Source: Micrasema longulum (taxonomy: Eukaryota > Arthropoda > Insecta > Trichoptera > Brachycentridae). From it: 64,000 bases of DNA. Below are positions 57,519 to 64,000 of the stretch, in pieces. The notes beneath the pieces are model-generated. The model ran no database searches. It had not been told where the DNA came from and saw only the letters and a program-made list of their open reading frames with translations. The translations under genes were made by a program, and so were the position numbers. The stretch lies in contig JAGVSM010002973.1 of NCBI GenBank assembly GCA_022494885.1, positions 1-64,000 on the forward strand, read 5' to 3'. Position 1 is the stretch's first letter, and every line of letters begins with the position of its first letter.

Positions 57519-57570
57519 AAGAGTCATTAGCCCTGTAAATGCCTAAACTTGCAAACTCCTCAAAAATGTT
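57519..57570 (+). mobile_element. Repeat family E, distal scrap
   Basis: GTCATTAGCCCTGTAAATGC and CTAAACTTGCAAACTCC resemble the distal end of family E. Confidence 0.45.
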
Positions 57571-57802
57571 TTTTCGATTAATTCAGTTATGGTAGTTAAA
57601 TTCGATTTATTTAAAACTTTACGATTTACTTTGGCAGAATTATTGCTAAAACCGATATATTCCAGCCAACCAAAAAACAGACTGGTCAAAAGAAGAGATT
57701 GATCAAAATTTTGTACAAAAAACCATAAATATACATATATCAAAAGATACACACTTATGTTAAAATAAAAAATAACCTAATTAATAAAATAAGAAACAGC
57801 TG

Positions 57803-58300
57803 TTTTTTTTTATTAGGAAATAAGGCTTGCACATATTAACAGTAATAAAAAAATGACATTATGTTACACATATTGAATGATGAGGAATGTGGGATCAGAT
57901 AATGAATTTGGAAGGAGAGGGAAAGAGGAAACAAGGAAAGAAAAAGGGATAAAAATATGTATTTAAGAAAGTGGAAGAAAAAAAGCAGTAAAAACTCAGG
58001 AAGTTAAGGATTCTGGGGATATACGAGTATAATAATATTTCAGGAATTCTTGAAGGTGGCTATAGAAGGTGCATTTTTTATGTGAAGAGGTAGCTCATTC
58101 CAAAGTCTAGCAGCTTGGACGGAAAAAGAATAGCTGAAAAATGATGTGCTATGTCGAGGAATGGAAAGTGTTCTCTCCTGAGAAGAGCGAAGCGAAAGAC
58201 CACGATCAGAAAGGTAAATGAAATTCTCAGCAAGATATTTTGGAGCGCGAGGATTGTGAAGAACATTACAAAGAAATGAGAGAGATTGAAAGTGTATCGC
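57803..58300 (-). mobile_element. Jockey/CR1-like LINE 3' end
   Basis: Minus strand: NVLHNPRAPKYLAENFIYLS, DRGLSLRSSQERTLSIPRHS, then SFFSYSFSVQAARLWNELPL, HIKNAPSIATFK. The S-F-VQAARLWN-LP block is diagnostic and related to that at 1746-2172. The 3' UTR is purine-rich on the plus strand and ends in a T tract near 57803. The minus ORF at 58078-58266 is a different frame of the same region. Confidence 0.82.
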
Positions 58301-58684
58301 TGATTATGAATATATCTAGGTATTATAAACTATTGTGCTTATGCATATGTTGCATAATAAATATGGTCATGAATAAAAGGTAGGTGTCCGTATTAATTTA
58401 TTATTATTCAAATTTGGCGTTAAAAAACGTTATTGCCATTTAAAACTTGGAGTGGTGAGTCAAATCCTTAGAAATAATAACGACGGATGGGCGACAATGC
58501 TTTCGGGAAGTTTGTGCCGGCGCGGCGCGGCGCATCCTACTCTGTATTCACACCATCGCGCATCGCTCAGTGACACTTCCTTCCTGTTTAGCTGACTTTA
58601 CTGTACCTACATAGTAATAGTACCTACCTGCATTTCACCTTTCTAACATTTAAAAAAAGAACTCCGGACCCTTTAAAACACGCT

Positions 58685-59474
58685 AAACATGGCTACCCGG
58701 AAACCGAAAATCTATCACAACATATAACAACGCTATAATTGATTGGTAAATTGTTCATCTGTAGCTCAATCATAAATAACTATCGACGTGCTTAAAAACG
58801 TGCTAAGCATTTGAGCAATCACAATGATCAATAATGAACATACTTAAGTTATCGCAGTCATAAGTCAACACGTATGTAATCTCTAAGTCAACGCTCGTGT
58901 CGGTTTGTTTTTTGTTTTCCTCGTAAATACAGTTCATTGGCGAAAAATCGGCGTTTACCATAAGAAATAATACAATATATTGCATTTATAAGAATCAAAT
59001 ACAAAAAAGTGAAAAATAAATTACAATTACTATGGCGGCTGCTTTTTTTGACGATTGGCTTGCCAACCACTGGTTAAACGCAATAAATAGAGTGATAAAT
59101 AATAAATAAATAAAAAAAATAGAATTTTTGGAATAATTTCCATATTTACACCGGTTAAATTTAAATATTTGTTTGCGCAGCAGGATTATACGTCGCGAAA
59201 CGTAAACATTTTGACATTTAATATTAGGTGTTCACGGATGTTCCATTGTGATCGCGAATACGATAAACAACCATGGTGAGAAATTGTTATCACGTCGCTT
59301 GTTTGCACGTCGATAGTTATTTGTGATTGAACTACTGACCCTGTGTCGTATTTATTAGTTTTTTTCATAAATTTTCGAGAAACTTTGCTGTACAATTAAA
59401 TTCTCTAATTTTTACCGCGTGTAGGCAAACATTTTTTTATATCCTATTTCTCGTAGCACTGAACTTCCTCATTG
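58685..59474 (+). mobile_element. MITE family F, probably split copy
   Basis: 58685-58765 (GGCTACCCGGAAACCGAAAA, TCTATCACAACATATAAC) matches the middle of family F. 59348-59474 (TTCATAAATTTTCGAGAAAC, ACAATTAAATTCTCTAATTT, CACTGAACTTCCTCATTG) matches its right end in the same orientation. About 580 bp of unrelated sequence lies between, in which I see no element ends. Confidence 0.5.
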
Positions 59475-60544
59475 AACTGCAGTAAATATTGATCACTTCA
59501 CATATCAATAATTTCGCTTAAAATATTCCTGCTACTTTTACTTTTTTTTTCTATCCAGTAATGTATATCGTTCTTGTAAATTCCTACTCGGCGTATAAAT
59601 GTATAAATCTAAATAAATATTCAAGAAACATAATTTTGAATAAAATTGTGTGAATATAAACAGTTCAAATATCACTTTACAATTTTCACATACATTTACT
59701 ATGCTGTGTGGCTGATTTTTTTAAAAGTATAAATAATTAATTTTTCAATTTTTTCATTTAAATTTCAACAATTTACGTTGAACAAACAAATTGCACACAA
59801 ATTTTACAAGTCACCCCGAAAACTTTTTGTAATCAAGTATCCATTTTATTTATTTGCACACTCAACATGCATATAACCATACGTACCGTATTGTTTATGA
59901 CAGGAAAAACGTTCAAAATATCAGGGCGGGCTTGTTGAAAATAATTCTGTTTCTTTCAATACAAGAACAATTTTTTTTAATTCATGTATTTATTACTTTC
60001 AACAAGCTTTTTGATAGTTTTTTAAAGCTTACGGTAAAAAGTATTCGGTTTTAAGTAAAAAAAAGTGAACGGAAATTCATTTTAAGTCCAAAATAGTTAA
60101 GTCAAGATAGACACTGTATGAAAGAAGTATTAAAATTTCTTCTTCACTTGTCTGTGGTTCATGTCGTAGATTATAATTTGGAATTGGTTCGTAATCTCTG
60201 CAAAACAAGATGATGGGTGATACAGGAATCGAAGGGTTAGGTCATTTAAATTACTCTATTAACTCGTAATAAATTAAATATATGGGTGCTGGTACGCAAG
60301 ATTTATTTCTTTTTGATAAACTGTATATGTTTAACCTAAAATTGTCATGTGACATCCTTTAATACATATTATTTCTGCTGTCGTTGACTTTGTTTTCTTT
60401 TTCATTTTTTATTTTTATCTCGTGTTATTTGAGTATATCGCTTATCATTGTTCTGCGTGATTGTTGTTTTTTTGTTTGTTTGAGTGTCAAATATGATGCA
60501 CGCAATTAAGAAATTAATTGATTATGTAAATCCATTTTTTATAG
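59475..60544 (+). other. TMEM11 upstream intron, no first exon found
   Basis: AT-rich sequence ending in the TTTTTTATAG acceptor at 60535-60544. The frame 59854-60054 has no TMEM11 likeness. An upstream ATG-initiated exon must exist but may lie further left or be too short to recognise. Confidence 0.5.
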
Positions 60545-60765
60545 AGAATTGCGGCCATCAAATATTGCTGTTATTAAAGAAGTTTATGACAGTGAAAATG
60601 CCCTTATTAAATTTGAATTGGAGTTAGAAAGAGCCTTAGAAGCCAATTGTGCCTTTATTATCATTGAACCCGAGAGATTAGCTGAAGAAACTACGCGATG
60701 GATTATGGTTGGGAATGTTTTGCACAAATTGGCGGTCTACAGTGGATTGACAAGTATAGCTACAG
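60545..60765 (+). CDS. TMEM11: TMEM11/Pmi, internal coding exon
   Basis: TMEM11 (Drosophila Pmi) is a small mitochondrial inner-membrane protein that maintains cristae shape. This exon encodes the N-terminal soluble part and the start of the first membrane segment. Visible hallmarks are VYDSENA, the acidic stretch FELELERALEA, IIIEPERLAEETTRWI and VGNVLHKLAVYSG, which line up with the human protein (EIYNGENA, IEPTRIGDETARWI, VGNCLHKTAV). The exon follows a T-rich tract ending in TAG at 60542-60544. A stop lies in frame just upstream, so it must be spliced to an earlier exon and the ATG is not here. It ends ACAG/GT at 60765/60766, one base into a codon, and this phase fits the next exon exactly. 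Human TMEM11 has 192 residues; these two exons give about 166, so roughly 15-25 N-terminal residues are missing. The reading frame is intact. Confidence 0.93.
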
Positions 60766-61527
60766 GTTAGGTTTCATTTTATATTTTTCTAGAAATAAAA
60801 GTAGGTAATCAAGAAACTGCTTTTATTTTTTTCCTTCTTTTTGTTATTTCTACGATCAATTCTTTACCTGAATTTCATTACCTGCTAAATAGTATTTTTT
60901 TATTTTAATGTAGCGTTTTAGCAATAAGAATGTGTGGAATCCTTTTCAACAGCAAGAACAATATTTAGTGGAAGCACAAACCCCTTTGTCATGAATATCT
61001 CTAACTATTTAATACAGAGTTCGGATCAAATAAATACTACCATATATTGTTTCTAATTTATTAGAATCTTTATAATGCACATCCCATGATACCAGCTATG
61101 TGACAATCAGAATACTACGTAGGTAGTATGTTACCATTAATCTTTGTTGTTTATAAAACTGTTGATTTGTGATGTAACCTGTTTATGTATTTGATTTTTT
61201 ACAAAAGCATATTATATAGACAATTTCCCCAAATAATTTATTTTGAAAAATACGTTTGTACTTCTTTTTATATCAATTGAGTATCTTTTGTAGCCACATT
61301 ACAGGTGGTTATTTAAGAAATACCAAAAATGTTCACTATTGCTTAGTTTTAAATATCATTCGGTTGTAAACAAAACACATTCTGAAAAGCTCATTTTTCC
61401 ATCACTATTTTGCAGTTGACCTTTCTCTGTTTTAAGATTAGAATAGAACCAGGCCATGGTTGAATCTTTTATTGCAAATACATATATTTAACCATTTAAA
61501 TATCAAATGTAAACTTTTCTTTAAAAT

Positions 61528-61672
61528 GGAAAACCACGTGATGCTTGCCTCACAATAAGGGTTTCTGGGTTTGATTCCTGATGAGATTACACCAATTAAA
61601 ATGTGATTTTTCTCAAGTTTGGTTGTTCAGTGCTGTAATTCATTATTGTAATTAGGCCGTTCGACCTGCCAT
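61528..61672 (+). mobile_element. SINE B, diverged copy in TMEM11 intron
   Basis: A tRNA-like head with a recognisable B box (TGGGTTTGATTCCTGATG) is followed by the same body as the copy at 40503-40694: AAAATGTGATTTTTCTCAAG, then a stretch ending TGTAATTAGGCC. It is well diverged, hence old. Confidence 0.7.
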
Positions 61673-61904
61673 ATGAATATTAAAAACGCAAGACTGGCAT
61701 TTTTGTAGTTAAATAATACTCATTGAGCCTATGCTATCATTCGGGTCAATAAGACATCAAGAAAGAAGATAAAATATGCAATAGTATCGATATTTCATCT
61801 ACAATCCAACATGCAACACTTTTCGCAGATCCCTTAACATGCCGTTACTTGGAAAATAAATGTAATTTTATGTATAATATAACTTATCTTACACCTATTT
61901 TTTT

Positions 61905-62118
61905 TTAAAAATGAATAACCAGCTAAGCCTCTATTTTGAGGCTTGTCAGCAGGTGGGATAGAGGGGATATGGAAGGAGGTAAAAAAAAATACACCACAAC
62001 ACCCAGACCAATTGAGAAAAAAATCTTTCTTGGTTTTTTTTCTTGCAACTGGCGGGAGTCGAACCCGCGACGCCAGTTTTACAGATAGCCGTCTAACCAA
62101 GTGTGCCATGGCGCCTGT
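61905..62118 (-). mobile_element. SINE C, uninterrupted copy in TMEM11 intron
   Basis: Read on the minus strand it starts with a tRNA-like head (GGCGCCATGGCACAC, B box GGGTTCGACTCCCGCCAGTT). The body then contains AAGAAAAAAAACC and CCTCCTTCCATATCC and ends near GCCTCAAAATAGAGGC. It pairs base for base with the copy at 42783-43661 and supplies the uninterrupted version of the site where a hAT-like element entered that copy. Confidence 0.8.
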
Positions 62119-62129
62119 CTTTCATCTGA

Positions 62130-62190
62130 TTTACCAAAGCAGTGTCTTTTGCACCACATTTGATGGTGTAAAAGACACTGCTTTGGTAAA
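62130..62190 (+). repeat. 27-bp hairpin in TMEM11 intron
   Basis: Arms at 62130-62156 and 62164-62190 are reverse complements with one mismatch, around a 7-base loop. It starts about ten bases after the head of SINE C copy 2. Its size is near the lower end for small-RNA precursors. It may equally be a snap-back made when the SINE inserted. Confidence 0.65.
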
Positions 62191-62462
62191 CCGAATGCAA
62201 CCTCGATAACTTAAGGTCTTACACTTTGTGTGCCAGTTCAGGAACAATAAAGTATTGCAGTGTAAAACTTCCTTTAAAATCAATATTCCATATCCACTCG
62301 AGAATGGTGGGCAAATGAGCCAACCTTACACTCCGAGGCGGACGTTTCCCCACTCCGTTTGACACTCATCCGGACACCGTGTATTTTATTTGCCTAGACA
62401 TAGAGAAGTAAACTTATCAGTGTTTTTGTTTTTGATTCTTACATTTTTTCATTTCTTTTCAG

Positions 62463-62743
62463 GAGTAATTTCTAAACCACTGGTATGTGCCCCATTCGGA
62501 GCTCTGTCAGTTTTGGCGGCAGGATGTTATACTTTATCCTGGCAATGGGATCCTTGTTGCAAATACCAGAGGGAAAAGAATCCTAAGAAGTTAGCTCATC
62601 TTCCAGTATTATCAGAACTCACCTCGGCTTCTCCCACCGTCCTCGTACGGACTGGCAACACCAAGAAGATAGCTCTACACTGCTCAGTATCCATATTAGC
62701 TGCTGTAGTCTGCTTGTGGAGGGTATACAAGATTCTCAAATAA
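62463..62743 (+). CDS. TMEM11: TMEM11/Pmi, last coding exon
   Basis: C-terminal part of the TMEM11/Pmi mitochondrial membrane protein. The exon follows a pyrimidine-rich tract and AG at 62461-62462 and completes the split glycine codon left by the upstream exon. It encodes VISKPLVCAPFGALSVLAAG (second hydrophobic segment) and then the family signature LSWQWDPCCKYQ, matching human ISWQFDPCCKYQ. Next come KLAHLP and SASPTVLVR (human TSSTPVVLVR), and a third hydrophobic stretch near the C-terminus (SILAAVVCLWRVYKIL). The stop is at 62741-62743. The intron (60766-62462, 1,697 bp) carries SINE B and SINE C copies and a perfect-looking hairpin, none of which disturbs the splice sites. The call is firm because the sequence is uninterrupted and matches the family along its length. 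Confidence 0.95.
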
Positions 62744-63806
62744 TCAGGTTCTCATTTCACCAAAGGTAGCTGTTTTCCATATCCATAGCTGCTGTAGGTT
62801 CGCACACCGGAAGATTGTACTACATTCGGCAATATTATTACATCTGTCTGGATTTTAATTAGACAATAATCATTGTTATGCTACTTATCAGGCCAACAGA
62901 TTGTAATATCGTGTTGATTTGTACTTGTGGATTTAATTTTATGTATTAGGGATTTTTCAATTTGTATATTATTTTAGTGTGCATTTGTTTTGTTGCTTTT
63001 TCTAAATGAAATTATAATTAAAACAAATGTATTAGGTAAGCGTTTAAGACTTCTAGTGTTAAAGTAGATAGTGATTTTTTCCTTTTTATAATGTTTTTAT
63101 AAGTTCTACTTTGTATGTGTTGTTAAAACATGGTTTAGGCCCAAACAAATCTATTATTTCTCTTTATAACAGTTATTTGTTTTTTTTTCTTTTGCCTTTT
63201 ACCAAATTATGTAACTTTTCCATGTATTAATGCTACTTTTATTTACAAAACCACATGTGTAAAACACTGCTATATTTTATTTATAATTTAAGTCTTAATC
63301 TTTTTTATTGCACGAATAATCTGAATTTTTACTGATCAGTTGTTTTTATTTTCTTGAATGTTGATCAGATGAGAGACTACAATATACAATGTTGTATTCT
63401 ATAAAATCTCACTCATATCCCTTTGTCCTATAGGTTTAACAGTTAAAGAATAATCATTTTAATGCCCATCATTATTTACTTACTTAACACGAAAGTTCAA
63501 CTTTTGTATTTTATCATTGTGATGGAGTTCAGCGTAGAATAAGTGTTTAATTTTTTTTAAATTAGATTCCAATTGATTAAAAATCAAACTTAGAATTCTT
63601 CAAGTCCGCATTTATGTTTTTGTCTTTGAATGAATTGAATTAGAAACATTATTTCAAAATAGCGACCGAACCGACAAGCATCTGTTTAGTGTTATCTTGA
63701 AAGCTTTGTGGCACCTTTGCCACAAAGCTTTAGTGATTATAACATCTAAAAGTTGTGAAAAAAATTATCGGCTGTATTTTTTGTGCCTAGATTAGAGCAT
63801 AATAAA
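62744..63806 (+). promoter_or_regulatory. TMEM11 3' UTR and poly(A) signals
   Basis: AT-rich sequence after the TMEM11 stop with no coding potential. A canonical AATAAA at 63801-63806 is the best poly(A) signal, giving a 3' UTR of about 1.06 kb. A weaker ATTAAA occurs near 63017-63022 and could give a shorter transcript. A 14-bp perfect hairpin sits at 63700-63731, inside the long form only. The transcript end is inferred, not seen. Confidence 0.55.
63700..63731 (+). other. 14-bp perfect hairpin in TMEM11 3' UTR
   Basis: AAAGCTTTGTGGCA and its exact reverse complement TGCCACAAAGCTTT are separated by four bases (CCTT). The stem is short but perfect and lies about 70 bases before the AATAAA. 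It could be an RNA structure in the long 3' UTR or simply a mutational palindrome. Confidence 0.6.
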
Positions 63807-64000
63807 TTATTTACAATACTTATATACATTATTCGCTCATTCTTTTACATTATATAGGATGATTAAATAAGAGAAAACTATTTTTAGTAGATAGAAAAAT
63901 CGTTTATTCACAATAATATTTTACCAGTGTATTATTAATACGGGGAATATAAAATACTAACCTTTCTATCATTTGGCTGCAGATTAAGGATATTGATGTG

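Noticed and set aside
59031..59110. ATGGCGGCTGC... as the TMEM11 first exon
   Set aside because: The nearest GT donors give either an in-frame stop or the wrong phase when joined to 60545, and the peptide does not resemble TMEM11.
60549..60770. A 73-residue ORF with its own start at 60549
   Set aside because: The first codon is TTG, and the frame is open back to a splice acceptor at 60544 with a stop before it. It also reads through the GT donor at 60766. It is an internal exon of TMEM11, not a small gene.
62390..62462. N-terminal extension of the last TMEM11 exon (MPRHREVNLSVFLF...)
   Set aside because: This is intron sequence ahead of the AG acceptor at 62461-62462; it is hydrophobic because of the pyrimidine tract.
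1..64000. CRISPR array, prophage, plasmid origin or bacterial operon
   Set aside because: No regularly spaced repeats, no prokaryotic gene structure, and a spliced animal gene is present.

Overview
This is an AT-rich, gene-poor stretch of an animal nuclear genome, almost certainly an insect. The only conserved host gene I can support is TMEM11 (Drosophila Pmi), a mitochondrial inner-membrane protein, at the right edge on the + strand. Its last two coding exons are at 60545-60765 and 62463-62743, joined by canonical GT/AG signals, and an AATAAA lies about 1.06 kb past the stop. The first coding exon was not found. A hemipteran-like insect is a guess from the mix of Jockey-like and RTE-like LINEs, tRNA-headed SINEs and P/hAT/Harbinger-type elements. 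No operon, phage, CRISPR, rRNA or intact tRNA gene is visible.

The remaining 60 kb is a layered record of transposons, nearly all truncated or decayed. Non-LTR retrotransposon 3' ends appear about 25 times on both strands. The longest is a reverse-transcriptase half at 38346-39745 (-). Four tRNA-headed SINE families are present (called A, B, C and D here). DNA transposons with readable ends are: a P-type element at 54162-54791 with 8-bp target duplications and the start of a THAP finger; a larger relative at 9216-10791 split by a LINE; a PIF/Harbinger element at 13208-14213 with TAA duplications and two coding remnants; and a hAT-like element at 42833-43481 with a perfect 8-bp duplication. 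A short-ended MITE family (F) has at least five copies. A fold-back-prone family (E) has about a dozen copies, two of them large inverted repeats.

Layout: 0-9 kb holds LINE and SINE remnants, MITE F and SINE D. 9.2-10.8 kb is the P-type element. 11-14.2 kb holds SINE D, paired LINE 3' ends and Harbinger. 14.6-26.3 kb holds E copies, a MITE F copy, LINE ends and a SINE split by a LINE. 27-37 kb holds an inverted-repeat element with 14-bp duplications, LINE ends, an 84-bp tandem pair, a miRNA-like hairpin and MITE F. 38-46 kb holds the RT fragment, SINE B, two abutting fold-backs, hAT inside SINE C, and LINE/SINE composites. 47-55 kb holds LINE fragments, composites, the E hairpin and the young P-type element. 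56-59.5 kb is mostly featureless apart from a direct repeat, one LINE and a split MITE. 60.5-64 kb is TMEM11.

Nothing here works as a multi-gene system. The interest is in elements with intact boundaries, in insertions that can be read against uninserted relatives, and in several hairpins. Family letters are local labels, and all family calls come from reading motifs without database searches.
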